NCBI RefSeq assembly: GCF_019392335.1 | Contig: NZ_JAHXRQ010000036.1 | Location: 1-37,599, forward strand | DNA length: 37,599 nucleotides | Source of the DNA: Mameliella sp. CS4 | Lineage (GTDB): Bacteria; Pseudomonadota; Alphaproteobacteria; Rhodobacterales; Rhodobacteraceae | Direction: 5' to 3' | Part shown: one piece after another, positions 1-7,547 of the stretch | How the letters are laid out: each line of letters opens with the position of its first letter | How positions within the stretch are numbered: the first letter of the stretch is position 1 | Program-made: the position numbers and the translations under genes | The notes under the pieces: model-generated | Databases searched by the model: none | Seen by the model: only the letters and a program-made list of their open reading frames with translations | What the model was told of the DNA's origin: nothing

Positions 1-14
1 AAAAGATCAGACAT
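1..14 (-). CDS. Transposase, first five codons only (runs off the left edge)
   Basis: ATG at 14-12 followed by codons for S-D-L-F. This matches the conserved start of IS5-family DDE transposases of the IS427 group. Nothing downstream is visible, so whether the transposase is intact is unknown. It would read away from the truncated recombinase. Confidence 0.45.
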
Positions 15-78
15 GGTCACCACTCGTTTTCGAACGGTGAATCATGCACGCCAAACCAAATCAATGGGTCCTGACCCC
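1..78 (-). mobile_element. End of a probable IS5-family insertion sequence
   Basis: Read on the minus strand, the first 14 bases begin a reading frame MSDLF, the usual N-terminus of IS427/IS5-group transposases (MSDLFWL is known of the family). About 50 bp of non-coding sequence separates this start from the self-complementary GGGTCCTGACCC at 66-77, which fits the terminal inverted repeat of such elements. Recombinase homology begins right after it, so the element end is placed at about 78. The rest of the element lies outside the window. The family assignment rests on five residues plus the terminus, so it is moderate. Confidence 0.6.
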
Positions 79-560
79 AGGTCAAAGAACTCGAAGGCAT
101 CGGCTGCGAGAAGATCTGGAAGGAACAGACCAGTTCCATTGCCAAGCGGGATGCCCTCACCCAGGCGATTGAGTTTTGCCGGGAAGGTGACGTCTTCGTC
201 GTGACCAAACTCGACAGGCTGGCAAGGTCCGTAAGGCACTTGGGCGAACTCATAGAGGCCTTGGAAGAACGCAATGTCGGCCTGAGGGTCCTCAGCCTAG
301 GACTGGACACAACCACAGCCACAGGAAAGCTCATGTTGAACGTCCTGGGCTCTGTGGCTCAGTTCGAACGGGAAATGATGCTGGAACGGCAGCGTGAGGG
401 CATACAGAAGGCAAAGAAGGCTGGAAAGTATCGTGGTCGGGCTCCCACTGCCCAGCGCCGCAAGGCAGAGGCACAAGAGCTTCTCAGAGGCGGTATGAGC
501 AAACGTGACATCGCAGCAACTCTGGGCATCTCAGAGCGTTCAGTTCACCGAATCACATAA
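79..560 (+). pseudogene. Serine recombinase/resolvase, 5'-truncated
   Basis: The frame encodes the C-terminal part of a small resolvase/invertase. It reads QVKELEGIGCEKIWKE at the left, then GDVFVVTKLDRLARS (the conserved recombinase motif), a dimerisation helix with QFEREMMLERQREGI, a basic linker (GKYRGRAPTA) and a C-terminal helix-turn-helix (SKRDIAATLGISERSVHRIT). The first 25 or so residues, which carry the YxRVS motif and the catalytic serine, are missing. The in-frame codon just upstream (TGA at 72-74) lies inside the insertion-sequence terminus. A GTG at 201 could give a 119-residue product, but it would lack the active site. Known for the family: such enzymes act on res or inversion sites. 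Inferred: the gene was killed by the IS insertion. Confidence 0.85.
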
Positions 561-579
561 CTACACAGGGCCATTATAA

Positions 580-608
580 GCGTCAGGGATCTCTATGGTC
601 TCTGACGC
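580..608. other. Inverted repeat after the recombinase remnant
   Basis: GCGTCAG at 580-586 is repeated inverted as CTGACGC at 602-608, with two more pairs possible inside after one mismatch. There is no T-run, so it is a weak terminator candidate at best. It could also be a recombinase binding site, since it lies 20 bp beyond the recombinase stop. Confidence 0.4.
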
Positions 609-626
609 AAGCTTGAAGCCCGACAT

Positions 627-665
627 GTGTGGTAAACCAGTGTGGTAAACGAGTGTGGTAAAAAT
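627..665 (+). repeat. Three tandem 13-bp repeats
   Basis: GTGTGGTAAA starts at 627, 640 and 653, an exact 13-bp period (units GTGTGGTAAACCA, GTGTGGTAAACGA and GTGTGGTAAAAAT). The repeats lie about 57 bp from the 3' end of the tRNA-Ser gene, in an AT-rich stretch unlike the surrounding chromosome. Iteron-like or integrase arm-type sites are possible; no function can be assigned. Confidence 0.75.
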
Positions 666-721
666 TTTCTCCGCCATCAAATATACTTAAATAACAATAT
701 CTTGGGAGAAACCCCTCCAAG

Positions 722-811
722 TGGCGGAGGCTGTGGGATTCGAACCCACGGGACGCTCTCACGCCCAACGGTTTTCAAGACCGCCGCATTCGACCACTCT
801 GCCAAACCTCC
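722..811 (-). tRNA. tRNA-Ser, anticodon UGA
   Basis: On the minus strand the sequence folds as a type II (long variable arm) tRNA. The acceptor stem is GGAGGTT with AGCCTCC, the discriminator is G and CCA is encoded (724-722). The anticodon loop CTTGAAA carries TGA at 777-775, and the T-loop is GGTTCGAATCC. It reads UCA and related serine codons. Its 3' end faces the recombinase remnant and tandem repeats, the usual side for island integration at tRNA genes. No second att copy is visible, as it would lie outside the window. Confidence 0.97.
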
Positions 812-1036
812 GTGGCGCACATCGATAGTGCGCCCGTTCCGATTCTGAAAGCACCTCTCCGAAAATCCGCGCACTAACCCTTTGCAGGCTTTCAATGTGG
901 GCTTTGACAGGGTATCCTCAAGAATGAATGGGGCCGCCAGAGCCCCTTTGAGGCAGTGCGCGACCGGGAAAACCCGGCGTGTGTCCGGGGTAAACGCACC
1001 AGCGGCCCCAGGCGCAACTAGGGCAAGAGGCAAGAC

Positions 1037-1957
1037 ATGAGCGGTAAATCTTCCAATCTTTCCAGGATTCTGCGTTTTTCAGCTGCGGGGGCCGTGCTGT
1101 TGCTGGCCTCGGGATGTGCCGATGGTCAGATGCCAGGCTTCCTGAAGGCCAAGTCCGGTGACGGCGATGTCGTCGCCCGCGCCAGCACCGCCGACAGCCC
1201 CCGTGCCGCCCGGGATGTCGAGGCGCCCGAGGTCTTCGAAGCCAAGGAAGCCGGGCTCTGGGATGGCCGCCCCTCGCTGGGCGGCGTCTGGGTCGCACAT
1301 CCCGATGCCAAGGATCCCGAACGCGTCATCATCCGCAACCAGCAGAACGGCAAGTTCGTGATCGGTGCCCTGTTCCGCAAGGAACGTGAAACCCCCGGCC
1401 CGCGCCTGCAGGTCTCTTCCGATGCCGCCGCCGCACTTGGTGTCCTGGCCGGACAGCCCACCAACCTCGACGTGGTCGCCCTGCGCCGCGAAGAAGCGCC
1501 AGAGCCCGATCCCACTGCAGGCGATCCGCTGGCCGCGGCGCCCGGTGCCGTGCCAGCCGCGCCAGATGTCAGCGAAGGCGCGCTCGACCCGGTGATCGAC
1601 GGTGCCGCTGCGGCAATAGACGGCGCCCCCCCGGCCCTGCCCGATCCGGCGGCCAAGCCGGCGGCGAAACCCGCCGTCGTCGCCTCGGCCAAGCCGCCCG
1701 CCCCGGCGCCCAAGGCCTCAAGACTGGACAAGCCCTTTATCCAGATCGGCATTTTCAGCGTCCAGCAAAACGCCAAGGACACGGCGACCTCGATGCGCCA
1801 GGCCGGCATGGTGCCGACGATCAAGTCCTTCACCTCGAAGGGCAAGACCTTCTGGCGTGTCGTCGTCGGCCCGGCCCTGTCCGCCGACGAACGCGGCACC
1901 CTGCTGGCCAAGATCAAGAAGACCGGCTTTACCGACGCCTACGCCGTGACGGACTGA
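1037..1957 (+). CDS. SPOR-domain lipoprotein
   Basis: A 306-residue protein with a lipoprotein signal: basic N-terminus, hydrophobic stretch, and lipobox LASGC at about 23-27. A conserved-looking domain (about 60-150, EAGLWDGRPSLGGVWVAH onward) is followed by a long Ala/Pro-rich linker (about 150-225). A C-terminal SPOR domain follows (about 230-306, FIQIGIFSVQQNAKDTATSM and FWRVVVGPA). SPOR domains bind denuded septal peptidoglycan, so this is probably an envelope protein that acts at division or in wall remodelling. From memory, in related genomes it lies next to the D-Ala-D-Ala carboxypeptidase gene; here the two are separated by the inserted lectin module. An AGAGG ribosome site precedes the ATG. 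Confidence 0.85.
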   Translation: MSGKSSNLSRILRFSAAGAVLLLASGCADGQMPGFLKAKSGDGDVVARASTADSPRAARDVEAPEVFEAKEAGLWDGRPSLGGVWVAHPDAKDPERVIIRNQQNGKFVIGALFRKERETPGPRLQVSSDAAAALGVLAGQPTNLDVVALRREEAPEPDPTAGDPLAAAPGAVPAAPDVSEGALDPVIDGAAAAIDGAPPALPDPAAKPAAKPAVVASAKPPAPAPKASRLDKPFIQIGIFSVQQNAKDTATSMRQAGMVPTIKSFTSKGKTFWRVVVGPALSADERGTLLAKIKKTGFTDAYAVTD

Positions 1958-1963
1958 AGAGGA

Positions 1964-1977
1964 CGGGCGCTCGCCCC
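1964..1977 (+). repeat. Left copy of a 14-bp direct repeat flanking the inserted module
   Basis: CGGGCGCTCGCCCC here recurs exactly at 3942-3955. It lies 7 bp after the SPOR gene stop and can form a GGGC/GCCC hairpin, but has no T-run. The right copy has the T-run. This suggests a single ancestral terminator that was duplicated or split when the 2-kb module arrived. Confidence 0.7.
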
Positions 1978-1994
1978 CTCCCCGCACTCCGGAC

Positions 1995-2396
1995 TCAGGG
2001 CCAGACGTACGGGCAGATCTCCGCGTGCCGCTCTTCCGAGCAACGACCGAACTTGATCGACTTCTCAAAGCCTTCGCCTTCGCCGCGCTCGTCCGGCAGG
2101 CCACCCACGGGCTCTTCGGTTTCGAAATCCCACCCGATGAAGACACCGTTGCAAAGCTGCCGCCCGGCCTCTCCCCCGATCGCCCTGATCTCGCAATCCC
2201 TGCAGACGGTCACACCGCTGCGATAGGTCTTCACGATGCAGTATTGGTAATTCTTGCAGGTCTGTTGGTAAGCAAGGCATTCAAGACGCCCCTCCCAGAT
2301 ATGGCGCGGACACTCTTGCCGACAATTCCATGCCAGAACCGGCGCAGGCCATGCAAACATCCAGGCCACCGAAATCAAAAGCGCAAACCGGATCAT
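1995..2396 (-). CDS. Small secreted cysteine-rich protein, unrecognised
   Basis: A 133-residue protein with a clear Sec signal peptide (about 1-22, ending PVLA) and ten cysteines in the mature part, an even number that would allow five disulfide bonds in the periplasm or outside. The C-terminal third is charged and Gly/Glu-rich. The start is supported by GGGGAGAG four bases before the ATG. It is transcribed divergently from the lectin-domain gene, with a 151-bp gap, inside a module that interrupts an otherwise conserved gene order. No family is recognised. Role as a partner, inhibitor or immunity protein of the neighbouring secreted protein is speculation. Confidence 0.65.
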   Translation of the reverse strand: MIRFALLISVAWMFAWPAPVLAWNCRQECPRHIWEGRLECLAYQQTCKNYQYCIVKTYRSGVTVCRDCEIRAIGGEAGRQLCNGVFIGWDFETEEPVGGLPDERGEGEGFEKSIKFGRCSEERHAEICPYVWP

Positions 2397-2547
2397 GGAT
2401 CTCTCCCCTTGTTTTTATTGACAGTTGAAATGCTTTTTGTAGCCTGAATCCAGAACCGAATCCAATTTTCCGCCAAGCGCCATTTGAAAGGCGCATGGCC
2501 ATCTCGATATGTGAATTATATTATCCTTGTTCCGAAAGGGTTTTTCC
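2397..2547. promoter_or_regulatory. Divergent promoter region with a small inverted repeat
   Basis: This AT-richer 151-bp gap lies between two divergent genes for secreted proteins, so it must hold both promoters. GCGCC at 2477-2481 and GGCGC at 2490-2494 form an inverted repeat around an 8-base centre, a possible operator. TATATT at 2517-2522 resembles a -10 element for the lectin gene, but no good -35 is spaced correctly, so I do not call exact promoters. Confidence 0.4.
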
Positions 2548-3900
2548 ATGCCGAAGACAGTGCCATTGCCCATTTTCCTGCTTTCCATTTTCTGCATGTT
2601 TTGCGCGTTTCACTCCTCCGTCGCCGCCGAACCAATTCGCGCCGCCACGATGTCCGAGATTCAGTCGCGCAAGAGCGTCTGGCGCAGCTACGCGCCGGTC
2701 TGTCCCTCAGGATCGGGATTTGCGTCGAAACCGCATTGTGACAACGGGGACTTTACCCTGTTCAATGGCCTTATGTGTGCGGCCGGGATGCCCGAGGGCT
2801 GCGAGGGCGTCCGCGCCGCGCAGGGGCCGGACGGACGATGGTGGCGCGCGCCCACGCGGATCGGCGACACGAACAACGACACCGTCTCGTTTTCCCGCGA
2901 CATGATGATGGGTGTCCTGCTTTATCTCACCGAAACGCGCGACAAGGACGCGGCCATGAAATGGCTGCGTTGGATCAAGGGTAACCGCGCCTGTGCGCTC
3001 GAAAACCCGCTCAAGAACAAGCCCGATGTCGGCTGGTGCCTGGAATGGGCGCCGTTCTACCGGCTCTGCCGGGACGACTCGCTTTCGAACCCGCGCTGCA
3101 CCATGGTGGGGATCACCTGGGCCATGTTCGCCAAGGTCTGGAACCGGATGGGCCTGCCGCCGGACGAAATGATGAAGAACCGCAACACGCTGACGCTGGA
3201 GTATCAATTGCTCGAAGCCTTTTTCAACGAAGGCTACGAATTGCATTTGAAAGCCGCCACGGTGCTTCTTTATCAAAAGATCGACCGCTCGAATACGGTT
3301 GCAGGCCCGTTGGCCAACCTCCTTGCAAACAGGCGGCCGGGGAATCCCTTCTTTCGTTACCTACGTGATGGCGCGACCGAAGAGATCGCTCAATTGCTGC
3401 TGCAGAAATGCCCGGCCTCCAAACCAACGCAGATGACGCAATGGAGTTGGGAACGCGACGATTCCGAACACGCCTGGGAACGCAATATCGGCTGGGATTG
3501 CCTGTTCATGGCAGAACTTCTGGAACGCGATTTCCGCACCTGCGACGGCGCCCAAGACACGCTGGTCGCTGAACCACGCGGGTCGAACCGGGTCTTTGGC
3601 AAAGGCACCTCGTGGCGGTCTTGCACGGGCTACCACTTCGTCTTTCAAACCGACGGCAACCTCGTCCTCTACAATCAGGGCGGGCGGGCGATCTGGGACA
3701 GCCGGACAAATGGTCGGGGACACCGTTTCGCGGTCCAGTCGGACGGAAACCTGGTCGTCTACGCCTCCAACGGCAAGGCGTCCTGGTCATCCAAGACGCA
3801 CGGCAAACGGGATACCAGCCTCCGGGTCCAGAACGATGGCAATGTCGTTCTTTACTCCAACAGCAAGCCGGTCTGGAGGACGGGGACCCGCGGAAAGTAA
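2548..3900 (+). CDS. Secreted protein with C-terminal bulb-type lectin domain
   Basis: A 450-residue protein. A Sec signal peptide (about 1-27, ending SSVAA) is followed by a roughly 300-residue domain that I cannot assign. That domain is rich in Trp and Cys and has the stretch WWRAPTRIG, NNDTVSFSRDMMMG and WCLEWAPFYRLC; its helical character recalls six-hairpin glycosidase-like proteins, but this is a guess. The last ~110 residues form a bulb-type (mannose-binding, GNA-like) lectin domain with three QxDGNxVxY sites at 367-375, 397-405 and 428-436, spaced about 30 residues as in the family. ATG 2548 is chosen because CGAAAGGG lies 7 bases before it; a TTG at 2529 is out of this frame or unsupported. 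Inferred role: binding and perhaps cleaving a surface or environmental polysaccharide. Confidence 0.8.
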   Translation: MPKTVPLPIFLLSIFCMFCAFHSSVAAEPIRAATMSEIQSRKSVWRSYAPVCPSGSGFASKPHCDNGDFTLFNGLMCAAGMPEGCEGVRAAQGPDGRWWRAPTRIGDTNNDTVSFSRDMMMGVLLYLTETRDKDAAMKWLRWIKGNRACALENPLKNKPDVGWCLEWAPFYRLCRDDSLSNPRCTMVGITWAMFAKVWNRMGLPPDEMMKNRNTLTLEYQLLEAFFNEGYELHLKAATVLLYQKIDRSNTVAGPLANLLANRRPGNPFFRYLRDGATEEIAQLLLQKCPASKPTQMTQWSWERDDSEHAWERNIGWDCLFMAELLERDFRTCDGAQDTLVAEPRGSNRVFGKGTSWRSCTGYHFVFQTDGNLVLYNQGGRAIWDSRTNGRGHRFAVQSDGNLVVYASNGKASWSSKTHGKRDTSLRVQNDGNVVLYSNSKPVWRTGTRGK

Positions 3901-3930
3901 TACAATCACCGGAAAAGGCACGAAGCATCT

Positions 3931-3960
3931 GGGGCGGCGCGCGGGCGCTCGCCCCTTTTT
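3931..3960 (+). terminator. Intrinsic terminator after the lectin gene
   Basis: GGGGCG at 3931-3936 pairs with CGCCCC at 3950-3955, and an inner GCGC/GCGC pairing extends the stem. Five T follow directly (3956-3960). It lies 30 bp after the lectin gene stop. Its right arm is part of the 14-bp direct repeat. Confidence 0.85.
3942..3955 (+). repeat. Right copy of the 14-bp direct repeat
   Basis: CGGGCGCTCGCCCC is identical to 1964-1977. Here it is followed by TTTTT and forms part of a working-looking terminator. With the left copy it brackets both module genes exactly. Confidence 0.7.
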
Positions 3961-4086
3961 CAAGTGCCAACTCCCCTCCGCCGGCGATCAGCCGCCCGTT
4001 TGGTCACGGCGCGGCGTGACACGCCCGCCGCGATACGCGATAACGGGGAAAGAGCCTGAATCGAGCACAGGACAGGAGTCCCGAAC

Positions 4087-5256
4087 GTGACCATATTCGC
4101 CCGCAGCCTGTTGGTTTCCGCCGCCCTCGTGACGGCGCTTGCCACCCAGGCCCCCGCCTTCGACACCCGCGCCAAGGCGGCTTTCGTCATCGACCAGACC
4201 ACCGGGACCGTTCTCCTGACCAAGCGGGCCGACGAAGCGCTGCCGCCGGCCTCCATGTCCAAGCTCATGACGCTCTACATCGCCTTCGAGGCGATCCGCG
4301 ACGGCCGCCTGCGGCTTGACGAACGGCTGCCCGTATCGGCCCATGCCATGTCCTTCGGCGGGTCGACCATGTTCCTCGACACCACCGACCGGGTGCGGGT
4401 CGAGGACCTGTTGCGCGGCATCATCGTGCTCTCGGGCAACGATGCCTGCGTCGTCCTGGCCGAGGCACTCAGCCCCGACGGCACCGAGGCCGGCTTCGCC
4501 CGCCTCATGACCCAGCGCGCGCAGCAGCTGGGCATGACCTCCTCGACCTTCAAGAACGCCTCCGGCTGGCCCGCCCAGGGCCATGCCATGTCGATGCGCG
4601 ACCTCACGCTGCTCGCCTCGCACATCATCCGCGACTTCCCCGAGTTCTACCCCATGTTCTCGGAACGCAAGTTCGAGTTCGACGGCCGCGCGCCCTCGAA
4701 CGTCAACAATCGCAATCCGCTGCTGGGGCTCGTCGCGGGCGCCGACGGGCTCAAGACCGGCCACACGCAGGAGGCCGGCTACGGCCTCGTCGGCAGCGCC
4801 AAGAACGGCGAACGGCGCGTCGTCTTTGCCCTCACCGGGCTGGACAGCCCCCGCGCCCGGGCCGAGGAATCCGAGGCCATCGTCAACTGGGCCTTCCGCC
4901 AGTTCGCCGAACAGACCGTCGTGACCAAGGGCGCCGCCATCGCCCAGGCCGAGGTCTGGATGGGCTCCGCCGAACAGGTCGGCCTGGTTTCGGACAAGGA
5001 CGTGCGCCTGCTCCTGCCCACCATGACCCCCGGCGGCATCAAGGCCGAGGTGGTCTATACCGGCCCGATCCAGGCCCCCGTCACCAAGGGCCAGCAACTC
5101 GCCGAGCTGATCATTCAGCCCGAAGGCCTGCCGGAAACCCGCGTGCCGCTCTTTGCCGCCGACAAGGTGGACGCGGGCGGCTTTCTCGACCGGATGATGA
5201 CCGTCAGCGGCCTGCTCATCAAACGCTTTGCCGAAGACGCCGAGGAGGCGATGTGA
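4087..5256 (+). CDS. dacC: D-alanyl-D-alanine carboxypeptidase (PBP5/6 type)
   Basis: A 389-residue S11-family penicillin-binding protein. After a signal peptide (about 1-24, ending APAF) the catalytic motifs are all present: SxxK as S56-M-S-K59, SGN at 116-118 and KTG at 223-225. A C-terminal beta domain (about 285-370) and a final amphipathic helix that anchors such enzymes to the inner membrane follow. It removes the terminal D-Ala from peptidoglycan pentapeptides in the periplasm. The start is GTG with AGGAG ten bases upstream. Its stop overlaps the tmk start, so the two genes are translationally coupled. Symbol follows common usage for this group; other dac names are possible. Confidence 0.93.
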   Translation: MTIFARSLLVSAALVTALATQAPAFDTRAKAAFVIDQTTGTVLLTKRADEALPPASMSKLMTLYIAFEAIRDGRLRLDERLPVSAHAMSFGGSTMFLDTTDRVRVEDLLRGIIVLSGNDACVVLAEALSPDGTEAGFARLMTQRAQQLGMTSSTFKNASGWPAQGHAMSMRDLTLLASHIIRDFPEFYPMFSERKFEFDGRAPSNVNNRNPLLGLVAGADGLKTGHTQEAGYGLVGSAKNGERRVVFALTGLDSPRARAEESEAIVNWAFRQFAEQTVVTKGAAIAQAEVWMGSAEQVGLVSDKDVRLLLPTMTPGGIKAEVVYTGPIQAPVTKGQQLAELIIQPEGLPETRVPLFAADKVDAGGFLDRMMTVSGLLIKRFAEDAEEAM

Positions 5257-5897
5257 CCACCCCGCCCCGGCCCTGGCCCGGTCTCTTCATCAGCTTCGAG
5301 GGCATCGACGGCTCGGGCAAGTCGACCCAGGCCCGCACCCTGCACGAGACGCTGCGCGCCGAGGGGCACGACTCGCTCCTGACCCGCGAACCCGGCGGCA
5401 GCCCGGGGGCCGAGGAAATCCGTGCGCTGGTGCTGCAGGGCGACCCGGACCGCTGGTCGGCGGAAACCGAACTGCTGCTCTTCACCGCCGCCCGGCGCGA
5501 CCACATGGAACGGGTGATCCTGCCGTCGCTGCAGGCCGGGCGCACGGTGATCTGCGACCGTTTCGCCGACAGCACCCGCATGTACCAGGGCCGCGGCGGG
5601 TTACGGCCCAAGGTCAATGCCCTGCATGACCTGATGATCGGCATCGAACCGGACCTGACCCTGTTGATCGACATGCCGGCCGAGGCCGGGCTGGCCCGCG
5701 CGAAATCCCGCGCCACCGAAGAAGAGCGTTTCGAGGATTTCGGCCTCGACCTGCAACAGCGGATGCGCGACGGCTTTCTGGCACTGGCGGCAGAGGCCCC
5801 GGCGCGGTTTCGCGTCATCGACGGCAACCGCGACATGGACACGGTCGCGCGGGACGTCCACGCCACCGTGATCCGCGAACTGGCCCCCTCCTCATGA
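5253..5897 (+). CDS. tmk: Thymidylate kinase
   Basis: A 214-residue cytosolic enzyme that phosphorylates dTMP to dTDP with ATP. The P-loop GIDGSGKST is at 17-25, the TREPGG substrate loop at 44-49, and the DRF motif at 102-104; the lid region is near AKSRATEEERFEDF. The length is normal for the family. The GTG start overlaps the dacC stop by four bases (GTGA), and the gene ends overlapping holB by four bases (ATGA), so it is the middle gene of a tight operon. tmk-holB pairing is widespread in bacteria. Confidence 0.97.
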   Translation: MTTPPRPWPGLFISFEGIDGSGKSTQARTLHETLRAEGHDSLLTREPGGSPGAEEIRALVLQGDPDRWSAETELLLFTAARRDHMERVILPSLQAGRTVICDRFADSTRMYQGRGGLRPKVNALHDLMIGIEPDLTLLIDMPAEAGLARAKSRATEEERFEDFGLDLQQRMRDGFLALAAEAPARFRVIDGNRDMDTVARDVHATVIRELAPSS

Positions 5898-7045
5898 GCG
5901 ACACCGAAGACCTGCCGGAACCCGACCGCCTCGACGGCGCGCCGCACCCGCGTGAAACGCCGCGGGTGATCGGCCAGGCCGCAGCGGAACAGGCCTTCCT
6001 GACCGCGCATAACTCCGGGCGCCTGCATCATGGCTGGCTGCTGACCGGCCCGCGCGGCCTGGGCAAGGCGACTCTCGCCTGGGAAATAGCGCGCTTCCTG
6101 CTGGCCACCCCGCCCGCCGAAGCAGACGACGGGCTGTTTGGCGCGCCGCCGCCGCCCTTGTCGCTGCACATCGACCCGGACCACCCGGTGGCCCACCGAA
6201 TGCGCGCCCTCTCGGAACCGGGGCTGTTCCTGTTGCGCCGGGGCGGGGCGGGCTCTGCGGACAGCGAACGTGACAAGGCCCTGCGCGAGGGCCGCTTTTC
6301 CGACTACATCCGCGTGGATGAGATCCGCAAGCTGCACGCTTTCTTCGGCCTCTCCGCCGCCGATGGCGGGCGCCGCGTCGTCATCGTCGACAGCGCGGAC
6401 GAGCTTAACACCCAGGCCGCCAACGCGCTCCTGAAGATGCTCGAAGAACCGCCCGCGCGCACCACGCTCCTGCTGCTCAGTCACCAGCCCGCGCGGCTCT
6501 TGCCGACGATCCGCTCGCGGTGCCGCACCCTGCGGCTCTCGCCGCTCAGCCCCGAGGACATGGCAGCGGCGCTGGCGCAGGCCGGGGCCGAGGTGCCACC
6601 GGACCAGGTCGAACCCCTGACGATGCTGGCCGAGGGATCGGTTGGCGCCGCCATGCGGCTCCTGAACAACGACGGGCTGGCGCTTTACCGCGAGATGCTG
6701 GGCCTGCTGGGCAGCCTGCCCGCGCTCGACCGAGCACGGCTTCTGTCGCTCTCCGACTCCTGCGCCGGCAAGGGCAAGGACGACCGGCTCGACCTGCTGC
6801 TGACACTGGCGGGACAACTGGCCGCCCGCCTCGCCCGCACCGGCGTCACCGGCCACCCGCCGCCGCAGGTCCTGCCCGGCGAAGGCGAGGTGCTCAGCCG
6901 TCTGGCAGGCGATCCCGCGGCGGGCCGCCGCTGGGCCGATGTCGCGCAAGAGGCCGGGGACCGCGCCCGCCACGCCCGCGCCGTCAACATCGACCCGGCC
7001 GCCCTTGTCACCGACCTCTTCCTGCAACTGCAAAAAGCGGCCTGA
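5894..7045 (+). CDS. holB: DNA polymerase III subunit delta-prime
   Basis: A 383-residue clamp-loader ATPase-fold protein. The P-loop-like GPRGLGKAT is at 52-60, followed by the conserved ANALLKMLEEPP segment and the SRC motif within TIRSRCRTL at about residue 200. Delta-prime is the stator of the clamp loader that places the sliding clamp on DNA. It overlaps tmk by four bases. In relatives a tatD nuclease gene usually follows (from memory); here no gene follows for 500 bp, which suggests a local rearrangement. Confidence 0.95.
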   Translation: MSDTEDLPEPDRLDGAPHPRETPRVIGQAAAEQAFLTAHNSGRLHHGWLLTGPRGLGKATLAWEIARFLLATPPAEADDGLFGAPPPPLSLHIDPDHPVAHRMRALSEPGLFLLRRGGAGSADSERDKALREGRFSDYIRVDEIRKLHAFFGLSAADGGRRVVIVDSADELNTQAANALLKMLEEPPARTTLLLLSHQPARLLPTIRSRCRTLRLSPLSPEDMAAALAQAGAEVPPDQVEPLTMLAEGSVGAAMRLLNNDGLALYREMLGLLGSLPALDRARLLSLSDSCAGKGKDDRLDLLLTLAGQLAARLARTGVTGHPPPQVLPGEGEVLSRLAGDPAAGRRWADVAQEAGDRARHARAVNIDPAALVTDLFLQLQKAA

Positions 7046-7547
7046 CCGCACCCGGAATTTGTGGGAATTCGAAACCGCTTTGGCCTCACTGCGTCAGCAA
7101 TCCTGACCTGCGCGCCGCTCTTTCTGCGCCGCAGCGCAAATCTTGGCAAATAGCCTGCCAAGGTCAGGGGCCAGGTCCATTCATGCCGCAAAGCAGCATG
7201 AAGACACGCCTGCCACCCACCCCTGGCAACGCCCGCCCACCCCAGCCGCCGCAAGGCCCGCATGGGAACCGGACAAGCTCTTGCAGAGGGGCCGCGGCAG
7301 GGAAAAAAGCCCCGACCGGGCCGTTTTGTACAAAATGCTGATTTTCGCGTACGTTTTGTACGTTTTGTACAAGCCGCCCCCTGCCCCGACCCGCTCGGTC
7401 CCCGACCTCGCATGTGCCGCGCCCGGAAGCCTCTTGAAAATCCGTTTCCCGACCGGGCGCAGCGCCCTGGCTTCTTCTCTCTCAAAATACTCAACCCTGC
7501 GCCCCAGGCGCGCCCGCGACATTTGCCACGCGCGCGCCCGGCAGGGT
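7046..7547. other. Non-coding stretch after holB
   Basis: About 500 bp between convergent holB and mrp with no credible gene: long open frames here are GC-rich shadows without ribosome sites or recognisable protein. The only structure I see is the GTTTTGTAC repeat cluster at 7323-7370. The GC-rich flanks carry several short hairpins but no clear intrinsic terminator. Confidence 0.6.
7323..7370 (+). repeat. GTTTTGTAC repeat cluster
   Basis: GTTTTGTAC occurs three times, at 7323-7331, 7353-7361 and 7362-7370, the last two directly in tandem. A further GTAC (7349-7352) leads into them. The first copy extends to the perfect palindrome TTTTGTACAAAA (7324-7335). This AT-rich island lies in a strongly GC-rich gap. 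Multiple spaced copies of a palindromic core look like a binding-site cluster for a dimeric DNA-binding protein; the protein is unknown. Confidence 0.7.

Noticed and set aside
930..949. GGGGC/GCCCC hairpin with three T, as a terminator upstream of the SPOR gene
   Set aside because: The stem is short, the T-run is only three, and there is no gene on that strand upstream that would need it.
4010..4086. Terminator or promoter function of the GC-rich spacer before dacC
   Set aside because: Several short GC hairpins occur, but none has a T-run beyond the lectin terminator, and no -35/-10 pair stood out.
5219..7051. 610-codon minus-strand frame opposite tmk-holB
   Set aside because: It is a shadow of two verified genes, with Arg/Gln-rich low-complexity translation and no ribosome site.
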